Assembly: GCF_003350405.1 (NCBI RefSeq)
Contig: NZ_QQAW01000019.1
Coordinates: forward strand, 1-42,619
DNA from: Gluconacetobacter liquefaciens
GTDB taxonomy: Bacteria > Pseudomonadota > Alphaproteobacteria > Acetobacterales > Acetobacteraceae
DNA: 42,619 nucleotides
Direction of reading: 5' to 3'
The translations under genes and the position numbers were made by a program. The notes below the pieces were generated by a model. That model was not told the origin of the DNA, made no database searches, and saw nothing but the letters and a program-made list of their open reading frames with translations. Positions 34,955 through 42,619 of this stretch are shown here, piece after piece (position 1 is the first letter of the stretch; each line of letters opens with the position of its first letter).

Positions 34955-35126
34955 GGAAGAGAAATCCTATCTGATTACAGGTTTCCTGCCTTGATGCGCC
35001 GGGTCCCATACATGGCCATAGAGTTGATTATGAGGGAGCCATGAATGTGAGGGGGCGCTTGGCAATGACTGCTCGGAATATCTTTCCAGCAGGCTGAAAA
35101 TATGAGAGAATAATTTTAGTCCATTT

Positions 35127-35154
35127 TTGACTGAAAAAAAGTGGTTTATATGAA
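35127..35154 (+). promoter_or_regulatory. Possible promoter of the IetAS-like pair
   Basis: TTGACT (35127-35132) and TATGAA (35149-35154) with a 16-base spacer lie just upstream of the ATPase start at 35170. The surrounding sequence (34955-35169) is AT-rich and holds no supported gene. The -10 is weak, so this is a tentative call. Confidence 0.3.
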
Positions 35155-35169
35155 TGGGTTATCGTGTTT

Positions 35170-36327
35170 ATGGACGATTCTAGTGGATTGAAGTCTGATT
35201 TAGCCCAGATTGTTCGGCTTGCCTTGGCCGAGCAAACGGAGGACGTGCGCTTGTTCGCCGCGCGGCTAGTTAGAAAATATCGAGGAACTGAACCAGAGCT
35301 GGCACAGCAGGTAGATCTGTTCCTTCGCACCAAACCGCATCGCACCGGAGCGCCTTTACGCAAGGCAGTTGCTCCATCTTCTCTGGAACAGGCTTTGCCG
35401 GTGGACGACGAATCGCGCTTATCATTGCTTAAAGAGTTCAGGGACCTTCCTGATCAGGAGGCGCCGCTATTGTCTCCCGATTTGGAGGAAACGCTTGGAC
35501 AATTGATCTTAGAGCGTAAGCAAGCTGAGCGTCTTGTGGCGGCGGGTCTGGTGCCTACACGTTCTGCAATATTTGTTGGGCAACCGGGGGTGGGTAAAAC
35601 TCTCACGGCACGTTGGTTGGCGGCTCAGTTAGGCGTACCGTTGTATGTACTCGACCTTACTGCTGTTATGAGTAGTCTGTTAGGGCGCAGCGGCAGCAAC
35701 CTACGCACAGCTCTTGATTTTGCTAAACAACGCCCTTGTGTTTTGTTGCTTGATGAAATTGATGCAATTGCCAAGCGACGTAGCGATGATTCCGATGTGG
35801 GTGAACTCAAGCGCCTTGTGACAGTGATTTTGCAGGAAGTTGATGAGTGGCCTGCTGCCGGAATGTTGTTGGCCGCAACTAATCATCCAGAGCTGATTGA
35901 TCCTGCGTTGTGGCGACGGTTTGATTTGGTTGTCGAATTTAAGACACCTGAGCCTGTAGCGGTCAAAGAAGCTATTAAACGCTTCTTGGGACCTGATTTC
36001 GCATTGTTTGCTCGGTGGGTAGATATTCTGACCTTCGCATTTCGTGGACAGTCCTTTAGCGATATAGGAAGAGAAATACAGCGCTTTCGACGAGCAGTAG
36101 CATTGGGAACGGCTCCAGATGTCGATTTAATTGAGGAATTCATTAAAGCTCGTGCTCTATCGTTGGATCGGCAGGGGCGTATCGATATGGCTGTTTTACT
36201 AGCTAAACAAACACGCCTGTCTCAGCATAGTATTTCAGATATTACAGGTGTAAGCCGAGATACTATTAGAAAATACACGACTGACGGTCCTGCCGTCGTT
36301 CCTAAAAAGCGGAGACGTGAAGGATGA
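35170..36327 (+). CDS. ietA: AAA-family ATPase, IetA-like
   Basis: This is a 385-residue protein. A helical N-terminal part is followed by an AAA module: Walker A GQPGVGKT (about 137-144), Walker B LLLDEID (about 191-197), sensor MLLAATNHPE and an arginine-finger region ALWRRFDLVVEF. The C-terminus contains a predicted helix-turn-helix (HSISDITGVSRDTIRKY). Paired with an overlapping subtilisin-like protease gene, it matches the IetAS two-gene module. That module is known from Agrobacterium plasmids as a stability/incompatibility system and later reported as an antiphage system. A GTG at 35164 would add two residues. The stop overlaps the protease start. Confidence 0.82.
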   Translation: MDDSSGLKSDLAQIVRLALAEQTEDVRLFAARLVRKYRGTEPELAQQVDLFLRTKPHRTGAPLRKAVAPSSLEQALPVDDESRLSLLKEFRDLPDQEAPLLSPDLEETLGQLILERKQAERLVAAGLVPTRSAIFVGQPGVGKTLTARWLAAQLGVPLYVLDLTAVMSSLLGRSGSNLRTALDFAKQRPCVLLLDEIDAIAKRRSDDSDVGELKRLVTVILQEVDEWPAAGMLLAATNHPELIDPALWRRFDLVVEFKTPEPVAVKEAIKRFLGPDFALFARWVDILTFAFRGQSFSDIGREIQRFRRAVALGTAPDVDLIEEFIKARALSLDRQGRIDMAVLLAKQTRLSQHSISDITGVSRDTIRKYTTDGPAVVPKKRRREG

Positions 36328-38546
36328 GTCAGACTAATTTTCTGATAGGACGGGGTGAACTCCTTACTTACGATATCAAGGGGCCCCGACGAAGCATAAC
36401 GAAAACTGAAGTTTATACGTTGCAGCAGGCGAAAACACGCTTGGTGCCGCAATTTATCGAGACATCGACAAATCTCGATAGGTTGCCCTCCAAAGCCTGT
36501 CCGGGCGACTTGAGTGTGGCTCGTCTCGCCTTGAATCCCAGTTACATCGCGCGTTCTTTTTATCCAGTCGCAATGTTGCGTAGTGCTGGTCTTGAGTCGG
36601 TTGGGAGTAGAGCTGTAAAGCTGACCCCGGAGGCCTGGTCAAAAAAGGGTTCTCCGCGCGAGTCAACAACCACGGAGCTTTTTGTGGTGGGACGGCGAAA
36701 AGCGTTTCGTCAGTTGGCAGATTGGGCTGGAGAAGTTGAAGAAGGATCCAGTGAAGCTAAAGATCTTTCTCATATTGAGAATTTTTCTGCTTTTGAGTCA
36801 ACAGATCGCATTGTGTCATTCGAAAAATCCCACGATCGTTTTTTTGAAGTGGGTGTTCATCTGTTACCTGGAGATAACTCTCAATTTGTACAACGTGCAT
36901 TTGCCAAATATGCGACCGACGTTGGCGTAAAGCTGCATCTCGATCTGGCATTTAGCGCAGGGAATTTGTGGTTTCTTCCTGCCGAGGGCGATAGCGAGAG
37001 CATCAGGGACCTAGCGGAGTTCTCTTTTGTACGTGTAATTCGTTCCATGCCCAAGTTGCGTGGTATGCGTCCGATACAACGAGCTTCTGGGGTGACTGTG
37101 CCGTGTAGCCTGCCCACAGAGCAGCCGCTGTCGTCAGAGCCTAAAGTTGCCATTCTGGATGGTGGATTGCCCGAGAAGAGTAGCGTTGCTCCATGGGTAA
37201 ATACTTATCGCGTCATGGATGAGCATGCCGAAGATGATCCGGGCGGCGTGGAGCATGGCCTTGCAGTCACGTCGGCATTCCTTTTTGGACCGATCACACC
37301 CAATAGCACTCCGTCTCGGCCTTATTCTTATGTTGATCATCTCCGTGTCCTGGATCGTGAAACTGAATCAGAAGATCCACTGGAATTATATCGTACGCTG
37401 GGGTTTGTGGAAGAAGTTCTTCTGTCTCGTTATTATCAGTTCATCAATTTGAGCTTGGGACCGGATCTCCCAATTGAAGATATGGATGTACACGCGTGGA
37501 CTTCTGTGATTGATGATTTATTGAGCGATGGCGATACATTGATGACCATAGCCGTTGGAAATAACGGAGCTATGGATCGCGCCACAGGTAACGCACGTGT
37601 TCAGGTGCCATCGGATTGCGTGAATGCGTTGTCCGTAGGGGCTGCTGACAATGTTGATAAAACTTGGGGTCGGGCCGCTTACAGCGCCGTTGGACCCGGT
37701 CGTAGTCCAGGCGTAGTAAAACCTGATCTTATGGCTTTCGGAGGGGCCGCAGAAAATTCTAAATATTTTCATGTTCTGGCATCAGGAGCCAAACCATCCT
37801 TAGTGCCTCAATTGGGAACAAGTTTTGCATCACCATATTTATTGCGCAATGCTGTTGGAGTTCATGCAGTTCTTGGTTCGGATTTATCACCGCTCGCTAT
37901 TAAAGCGTTGCTTGTTCATAGTGCTGATTCCTCTGAACACGATAAAATTGAAGTGGGTTGGGGTAAAGTTCCAGAAGATTTGATGGAAGTTATTACTTGT
38001 CCATCTGGAGTGGCGCGGGTTGTCTATCAAGGCGAATTAAAACCCGGAAAATATTTGCGCGCACCGCTTCCAATACCAGCTGGTGGTCTACAAGGGAAAA
38101 TACGCCTGAAGGCAACCTTTTGTTACGCATCACCAACAGATCCACAGGATGCTGTTACCTATACTCGAGCTGGTTTGGATATTGTCTTCCGTCCCAGTGA
38201 TAAGAAGGTAAAAGAAGGTAAAGCGAACGCCGATACAAAAGGCTTTTTCGATATGAAAAAGTACGCAACTGAAGAGGAGCGTCGTTCGGACATGGGGAAA
38301 TGGGAAACGATTCTACATGGCGATAAACGTATGCTCGGTCGTAGTCTCGATAGCCCAGTGTTCGACATCCATTACAATGCACGTGAAGCAGGACATGCTA
38401 CGACAAGCGCTGAAAAAATTCGTTATGCGCTAATCATCACAGTAGAGGCTTCTAAACATCCTGATCTCTATAATGATATTTTGCGCAGTTATACAAAAGC
38501 ACTCGTACCAATTCAGCCAAAAGTAACTCTGCCAATTCGAACATAG
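36324..38546 (+). CDS. ietS: Subtilisin-like protease, IetS-like
   Basis: This 740-residue S8-family serine protease has its catalytic Asp in AILDGGLP (about 277), His in GVEHGLAVTSA (about 311), the oxyanion Asn in AVGNNGAM (about 412) and Ser in GTSFASP (about 499). The N-terminal about 270 residues and C-terminal about 200 residues are unassigned and may bind the ATPase or a trigger. It has no signal peptide, so it acts inside the cell, as expected for a suicide or defence protease. It overlaps the ATPase gene by ATGA. All triad residues are intact, so it should be active. Confidence 0.84.
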   Translation: MSQTNFLIGRGELLTYDIKGPRRSITKTEVYTLQQAKTRLVPQFIETSTNLDRLPSKACPGDLSVARLALNPSYIARSFYPVAMLRSAGLESVGSRAVKLTPEAWSKKGSPRESTTTELFVVGRRKAFRQLADWAGEVEEGSSEAKDLSHIENFSAFESTDRIVSFEKSHDRFFEVGVHLLPGDNSQFVQRAFAKYATDVGVKLHLDLAFSAGNLWFLPAEGDSESIRDLAEFSFVRVIRSMPKLRGMRPIQRASGVTVPCSLPTEQPLSSEPKVAILDGGLPEKSSVAPWVNTYRVMDEHAEDDPGGVEHGLAVTSAFLFGPITPNSTPSRPYSYVDHLRVLDRETESEDPLELYRTLGFVEEVLLSRYYQFINLSLGPDLPIEDMDVHAWTSVIDDLLSDGDTLMTIAVGNNGAMDRATGNARVQVPSDCVNALSVGAADNVDKTWGRAAYSAVGPGRSPGVVKPDLMAFGGAAENSKYFHVLASGAKPSLVPQLGTSFASPYLLRNAVGVHAVLGSDLSPLAIKALLVHSADSSEHDKIEVGWGKVPEDLMEVITCPSGVARVVYQGELKPGKYLRAPLPIPAGGLQGKIRLKATFCYASPTDPQDAVTYTRAGLDIVFRPSDKKVKEGKANADTKGFFDMKKYATEEERRSDMGKWETILHGDKRMLGRSLDSPVFDIHYNAREAGHATTSAEKIRYALIITVEASKHPDLYNDILRSYTKALVPIQPKVTLPIRT

Positions 38547-38639
38547 GAACTGTTGGAGTTGGAATTTTGTATTTTTCGAATTGAATGGGTGCTTTGGCAT
38601 TCGAGTGAATGGGTTCAGTCCATCTGATCAGAGGTTGCA

Positions 38640-39839
38640 ATGTACATTGAACGGCGCCCTGCGCTCAGGAAGGTAGAACTTTTCGGACTCTTGGAGCGGC
38701 TCTGCGAGCGATTGGAACCAAGCGAGACTCAAGCTAGTCGTGCCAAATCCAGTTATGAAGCGGTGGGTCAATGGTTGGCTGCCGCCGGCGATAGCCGGCT
38801 TGCCTCCAGTAGTATTTACTTGCAAGGGTCGATTGCGCTCGGAACCACCGTAAAGCCGATTGGCCAGACTGAGTACGATGTAGACTTGGTTTGCCATCTT
38901 CCGGCTTTCGGTCAGTGGCTGCCGCCAGCCCTGTGCAAGCAGATAGTTGGTGACCGACTGAAGGCCAATCAGCGTTATAATAATATTCTTCAGGAAAAGC
39001 CGCGTTGCTGGCGACTAAATTATGCAGATGAATTCCATTTGGATATAACGCCGTCTATTCCAAACGCGGATTGTGCCAACAGCGGAGAATTGGTACCTGA
39101 TAAAACCCTTTGCGAATGGAAGGCGAGCAATCCCAAAGGATACCGAGATGCATTCAAGCGTCGGGCCGAGTTGGTTCCGCAGATGCGTCTTCTGATGAGT
39201 TATGCGGAAGACCGAGCACGCGCGGATGCGGATATTGAACCGTTCCCGGAGCGTCCTCGCTTTAAAGGACTTTTGTGCCGGATTGTGCAAATTGCGAAGA
39301 GACATCGCGACAGTTATTTTCTCGAACGTGATATGTCTTTAGCGCCGATTTCAGTAATTATAACTACGCTTGCTGCGTGGAGTTACGAACACTGTGTCCA
39401 GACGATGGTGTTCGACAGCGAGTTGGATGTCTTGCATGCAGTGATTCGTCACATGCCTGCTTTTATCCGCAGAAATATGGTAAGCGGACGCATCTATTGG
39501 GCTATCTGGAACGAAACAACTGAGGGCGAAAATTTCGCTGAACGTTGGAATGAGGAGCCAGTTAAGGCAGAGGAATTTTTCGAGTGGCACGCTGTAATGA
39601 TGCTGGATTTGGAGCGACTGAGTGCTGCTGAAGGGCTTGATGGTTTGGGTAGAACCCTTGCGTCATCGTTTGGACAGGCTCCTGCGCGAGAAATTATCCA
39701 GGAGATGCTTGATAGCATGTCGGCCGTGCGATCCGCCCGTATGCTGGCCTTTGCGCCTGGGATTGGCTTGACAACTGCAAAAATGCCTGTGGCGCGGACG
39801 ACATCAGTCCGTAGTAATACGTTTTATGGGGCGCCATAG
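38640..39839 (+). CDS. CBASS nucleotidyltransferase (CD-NTase)
   Basis: This is a 399-residue cGAS/DncV-like nucleotidyltransferase. The active site is GS at 63-64 (LQGSIALGTT), Asp80 and Asp82 (EYDVDLV) and a third acid, Asp135 (FHLDITPSI), giving the GS...DxD...D pattern. Upon phage infection such enzymes make cyclic oligonucleotides that trigger an effector. The next two genes encode an E2-like protein and a patatin phospholipase, which makes this a short type II CBASS operon. By analogy the phospholipase suggests a cyclic dinucleotide, but the product cannot be read from sequence. The ATG at 38640 is behind AGAGG. Confidence 0.9.
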   Translation: MYIERRPALRKVELFGLLERLCERLEPSETQASRAKSSYEAVGQWLAAAGDSRLASSSIYLQGSIALGTTVKPIGQTEYDVDLVCHLPAFGQWLPPALCKQIVGDRLKANQRYNNILQEKPRCWRLNYADEFHLDITPSIPNADCANSGELVPDKTLCEWKASNPKGYRDAFKRRAELVPQMRLLMSYAEDRARADADIEPFPERPRFKGLLCRIVQIAKRHRDSYFLERDMSLAPISVIITTLAAWSYEHCVQTMVFDSELDVLHAVIRHMPAFIRRNMVSGRIYWAIWNETTEGENFAERWNEEPVKAEEFFEWHAVMMLDLERLSAAEGLDGLGRTLASSFGQAPAREIIQEMLDSMSAVRSARMLAFAPGIGLTTAKMPVARTTSVRSNTFYGAP

Positions 39840-39845
39840 TTTCCA

Positions 39846-40331
39846 ATGCGCTTCTATCTTCCTCGGCCGCTGACGCCTTCCCAACAGTATATCGCCTTAC
39901 GGTCTAACCCGATCTGTGAAGGTCACGGAAAACTGCGCGGTAACATTCTTACGTGGAGTTTTCCGGTAACGCCTACGCCCTTAAGCAGGTTGTATCATGC
40001 TCGGATAGAATATCGGCAAGGGAAGGCACCGGCAGTCTACATTGACCAGCCTGATCTTACGATCTTGGCTGAGGGAAGAAAACTACCTCACGTATATGAA
40101 CAATTCCCAACACGGCTTTGTCTTTATCTTCCAAACTCGGGCGAGTGGGGAAATTGGATGTGGCTAGATCAGACGATCGTACCATGGACGGCACTCTGGT
40201 TGTTCTATTTCGAGGCATGGCTGCTGTCCGATGAATGGTCAGGTGGTGGATTACATCCTAGAGTGCGAGAGCGATCCGATAGTCATAAACCGAAGCGTAA
40301 GCTTCTGACACCAATTACAAAACGGATATGA
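39846..40331 (+). CDS. CBASS E2-like conjugation protein
   Basis: This 161-residue protein sits between the CD-NTase and its effector. PTRLCLYLPNSGEW has Cys92 in the place of an E2-type catalytic cysteine, and VPWTALWLFYFEAWLLSDEW followed by SGGGLHP is characteristic of the E2-only protein of short type II CBASS. There it conjugates to the CD-NTase and raises its activity without an E1 partner. No separate E1 or JAB-type protease is encoded here. It starts six bases after the CD-NTase stop with no clear ribosome-binding site, so it is likely coupled. It overlaps the effector gene by ATGA. Confidence 0.8.
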   Translation: MRFYLPRPLTPSQQYIALRSNPICEGHGKLRGNILTWSFPVTPTPLSRLYHARIEYRQGKAPAVYIDQPDLTILAEGRKLPHVYEQFPTRLCLYLPNSGEWGNWMWLDQTIVPWTALWLFYFEAWLLSDEWSGGGLHPRVRERSDSHKPKRKLLTPITKRI

Positions 40332-41320
40332 TCAAGTTGGATGATCAGGATAAATTCTACCGTATTTTGTGTTTAGATGGAGGGGGAATTCGAGGAGTGT
40401 TTCCCGCAGCTTTTCTTGCCCGGCTTGAAGAGCATCTCGAGCATCCGATCGGTCGATACTTTGATTTGATCGCAGGCACGTCGACCGGTGGCATTATAGC
40501 TGTTGGCTTGGGTTTGGGGCTTTCTGCAAACGAGATTCTAAAACTTTATGAGGAGCGTGGACCCGCAATCTTCGATCAGCAGCACGGCATTATTCGTAAT
40601 TGGCTCCGTCAGCGCTGGAGAAGCGCGCGGCACTGGGTTGGCAGTAAATATGAAGCGACAGAACTCCGCGCTGCTCTCGACGGCATTCTCGGAGAACGGC
40701 GTCTTGGGGAAAGCGCAACTCGACTGCTTATCCCTGCGTGGCACCCGATATTGGAACGCGTTTACATCTATAAGACGGCCCACCATCCGCGACTGGAAAC
40801 TGATTTTGGGCAGTTGGCAGTAGATGCAGCGATGGCTACTGCTGCGGCTCCAACATTTCTGCCTGCACATAATACGTCTGATCAAGTCGAGCTTATTGAC
40901 GGTGGTGTTTGGGCCAATAATCCGATTGGCGCAGCGGTGGTCGAGGCGGTCGGAACGCTGGGATGGCCCGCCAAGAGCCTGAAGGTGCTTAGTATCGGGA
41001 CGATCGAAGAAGTTAATGCCCCGCCTCGATGGACTGGAAAATTGCCGATGGCTGCTCATGTCACTCGGCTGTTCATGGCAGGTCAATCTCATAGTGCGCT
41101 CGGCGCTGCAAAAATACTTACAGGAGATGGTCACGGCCACCAAGCTATCTGGCGTGTAGACCAGATAGCCCCGTCAGGTCGTTACACATTAGATAATGCT
41201 GGTCGTATTGCTGAAATGAAGAATCGCGCAGTTGTGGAAGCGCGTGAGAAGCTTCCTGAACTTCGACGGCATTTTTTTGATAAACCTGCCGATACATTTA
41301 TTCCGTATCATCCACTATGA
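40328..41320 (+). CDS. capV: Patatin-like phospholipase, CBASS effector (CapV-like)
   Basis: This is a 330-residue patatin-fold phospholipase. The oxyanion motif is DGGGIRG (17-23), the nucleophile Ser52 is in GTSTG (50-54), and the catalytic Asp is in LIDGGVWANNP (about 191). In CBASS the second messenger activates this enzyme to degrade the cell membrane and abort infection. It is the last gene of the operon and overlaps the E2-like gene by ATGA. About 170 AT-rich bases separate it from the recombinase remnant and attR, so the defence block is at the extreme right end of the element. Confidence 0.92.
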   Translation: MIKLDDQDKFYRILCLDGGGIRGVFPAAFLARLEEHLEHPIGRYFDLIAGTSTGGIIAVGLGLGLSANEILKLYEERGPAIFDQQHGIIRNWLRQRWRSARHWVGSKYEATELRAALDGILGERRLGESATRLLIPAWHPILERVYIYKTAHHPRLETDFGQLAVDAAMATAAAPTFLPAHNTSDQVELIDGGVWANNPIGAAVVEAVGTLGWPAKSLKVLSIGTIEEVNAPPRWTGKLPMAAHVTRLFMAGQSHSALGAAKILTGDGHGHQAIWRVDQIAPSGRYTLDNAGRIAEMKNRAVVEAREKLPELRRHFFDKPADTFIPYHPL

Positions 41321-41511
41321 GTCTGCTTGTGGGGGCAAGTGAATATTGCAAATCAAAGGCTCCGAACGAGCTTTCAAAGTAATAATAACTGAGAATTATA
41401 TATAGGATAACGCCTCCTTGCAGTCATTTTTTACATAGAGATCTTAAGGGTCATATTTTATTTTTGATAAAGATACTTGCTTATTCGCCTAAATAGAAAA
41501 TGCTAGTGATT

Positions 41512-41556
41512 GTCGGTATCGGTGCTTGCAGGCCCCCGCAACCAACGATTCCGGCA
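41512..41556. other. attR and junction to a second element
   Basis: GTCGGTATCGGTG (41512-41524) is the outer arm. The core GCCCCCGCAACCA (41532-41544) is the exact repeat of the tRNA 3' end. ACGATTCCGGCACTC follows, resembling the inner arm at attL (CTGATACCGACACTC, 96-110). The junction therefore reads as right end of this element, core, left end of a related element. This is the structure expected when two elements integrate in tandem at one tRNA site. Confidence 0.75.
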
Positions 41557-41591
41557 CTCCCGTGAGCCTCGCTCCGGGGGTGTTTCTTTTT
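41551..41591 (+). terminator. Second copy of the element-end hairpin
   Basis: GGCACTCCC pairs with GGGGGTGTT (using G-T pairs), with an inner GAGC/GCTC-like stem, followed by CTTTTTTC. It is the copy of the terminator at 105-144 in the left end of the relic element. Its stem is slightly weakened compared with the copy after the tRNA. Confidence 0.5.
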
Positions 41592-41704
41592 TCAGACTTT
41601 CCAATGACTTGCCGTTCGATCCAGGTCAGCATCGTCTCCAGTTCTCCATACAGCATCGCGTCGATCTCGCCCCGGTTCGGGCCGGGCGTCAGCACGACCT
41701 TCTC

Positions 41705-42619
41705 TGACCCTGCCCCGAACGTGCCCTCAGTTTTGAGTTAGGGTCTGTGGGGTTTTGAAGTGCTCCCCGACTTTGGGCCAGCGTGAACTGGAAACTTCCG
41801 GGTTCAAGGCTCCACTAGCAGATCCGCCGGAGAGCCGTTCAGCAGCGATATCGGGGGTTTGTTACCGATGGCACTGTGTGGGCGGACCTCGTTGTAGTCC
41901 TGACGCCAAGCCTCCATTTTTGCCCGGGCGTCGTCAAGGCTCATGAACCAGTGCGTGTTCAGGCACTCGGCCCGGAATTTGCCGTTGAAGGACTCGATGA
42001 AGCTGTTGTCGGTCGGCTTGCCCGGGCGAGAAAAGTCGAGCACGACACCCTTCTGATACGCCCATAGATCCAGATCCCGGCTGACAAACTCCGAGCCCTG
42101 GTCGACCCGGATGCTCCTGGGATAACCCATCTGCCCGCAGATCCGCTCCAGGGTCTGGACGACATCCTCGCCGCGGTAACTGAACCGGGGATCGGTGGCC
42201 GGCGAGAAACGGGAGAAGGTGTCGATCACGGTCAGGATCCTGATCTTGCGCCCCGTCGCAAGCTGGTCGTGAACAAAATCCATCGCCCAGCTATCATTGG
42301 TATGTGTCGCCGGACGACGGTCCTCGCGCACTTTCGCCTTGACCCGGCGCCTGGGCACCTTGTTGCGCAGTTGCATGCCCAACTCCTTGTAAAGACGATA
42401 GATCCGCTTCGGGTTCACCGCCCAGCCATCCCGCTGCAGCAGGATATGAACGCGGCGATAGCCATAGCGCATACGGGTTGCGCAGATCTCCCGGATCCGC
42501 TGCGTCAGTTCGGCCTACGTGCCGCGCTTCGACTTGTAGACATACAGGGAACGATCGATCTGCAGCACCGCACAGGCGCGCCGTGTCGAGATCTTCCACT
42601 CCCCCTGAAGCCTGTCCAC
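41705..42619 (-). mobile_element. IS3-family insertion sequence, partial in window
   Basis: The element starts at TGACCC (41705), exactly where similarity to the recombinase gene stops, and runs past the window edge. It carries an IS3-type OrfB on the minus strand. Start TG is usual for IS3-family ends. The other end and the target duplication lie outside the window. It has truncated the second recombinase. Confidence 0.85.
41804..42619 (-). pseudogene. IS3-family transposase OrfB with in-frame stop
   Basis: The DDE integrase core is clear: WAMDFVHDQLATGRKIR (first Asp), IRVDQGSEFVSRD (second Asp) and DNSFIESFNGKFRAECLN (Glu), ending VRPHSAIGNKPP. The same frame continues upstream to the window edge as KISTRRACAVLQIDRSLYVY, the normal OrfB N-terminus. 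A TAG at 42515-42517 interrupts it, where a CAG (Gln) would be expected. The product is thus broken unless ATG 42472 is used, which would lose the N-terminal helix-turn-helix-like part. The copy is probably inactive on its own. OrfA is beyond the window. Confidence 0.85.

Larger units (their letters stand above)
41489..41704 (-). pseudogene. 3' remnant of a second serine recombinase
   Basis: This frame encodes the end of a recombinase almost identical to that at 52-1749 (GPNRGEIDAMLYGEL, WIERQVIGKSEKRNTPGA). It breaks off at 41704, where the IS3-family element begins; the corresponding point in the intact gene is about 255. The end of the reading frame, ACKHRYRQSLAFSI, is read from the right end of this ICE and not from a tRNA. 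It shows what the tail looks like in a joined (attP-like) configuration. The gene is non-functional. Confidence 0.85.

Overview
The window is almost entirely one integrative and conjugative element (ICE) of about 41.4 kb. It is inserted at the 3' end of an initiator tRNA gene and followed on its right by the remnant of a second, related element cut by an IS3-family insertion. Gene content (DUF3363 relaxase, DUF2840/TraF/DUF736/lytic transglycosylase block, trbBCDEJLFGI, DUF2274) is that of alphaproteobacterial ICEs and plasmids. An acetic-acid-bacterium-like host is possible, but nothing in the window fixes the genus.

Left end (1-2.5 kb): tRNA-fMet carries the attachment core. On the opposite strand a large serine recombinase reads into the tRNA gene, followed by a higBA toxin-antitoxin pair. 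Positions 2.5-8.3 kb form a first accessory slot: a small hypothetical gene, a membrane-anchored DUF2726 protein, a solitary beta-class DNA methyltransferase, a frameshifted DUF6499/DUF2285 gene, a proteasome-like Ntn-hydrolase homologue and an unrecognised 435-residue protein. The last two are AT-rich and are the best candidates for something undescribed.

Transfer and replication module (8.5-14.3 kb): an AlpA-like helix-turn-helix protein, RepA with a putative origin (DnaA boxes plus iterons) inside its 3' end, DUF2840, TraF-like S26 protease, DUF736, lytic transglycosylase, a possible oriT and the HUH relaxase. ParA, often found after RepA in this layout, is missing. Positions 14.3-18.2 kb are a second cargo slot with a metabolic cluster: a LysR regulator, an EthD-like protein, a tautomerase, an MBL-fold lactonase-like hydrolase and an aldo/keto reductase. 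A second LysR regulator, an isochorismatase-like hydrolase, two XRE regulators with well-formed palindromic operators, and DUF2285 lead into the coupling protein TraG/VirD4 and a ribbon-helix-helix protein.

The mating-pair operon is interrupted between the ribbon-helix-helix gene and trbB by a BamHI-like restriction-modification system with its own C protein and C-box (23.4-25.6 kb). trbB to trbI and DUF2274 then run as a tightly overlapping operon to 34.95 kb. The right end (35.1-41.3 kb) is a defence block: an IetAS-like AAA-ATPase/subtilase pair and a short type II CBASS operon (CD-NTase, E2-like protein, patatin phospholipase). attR lies at about 41.51-41.55 kb. Joining the two ends reconstructs an attP with 13-bp inverted arms. 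The cargo occupies four separate slots in a conserved transfer backbone.
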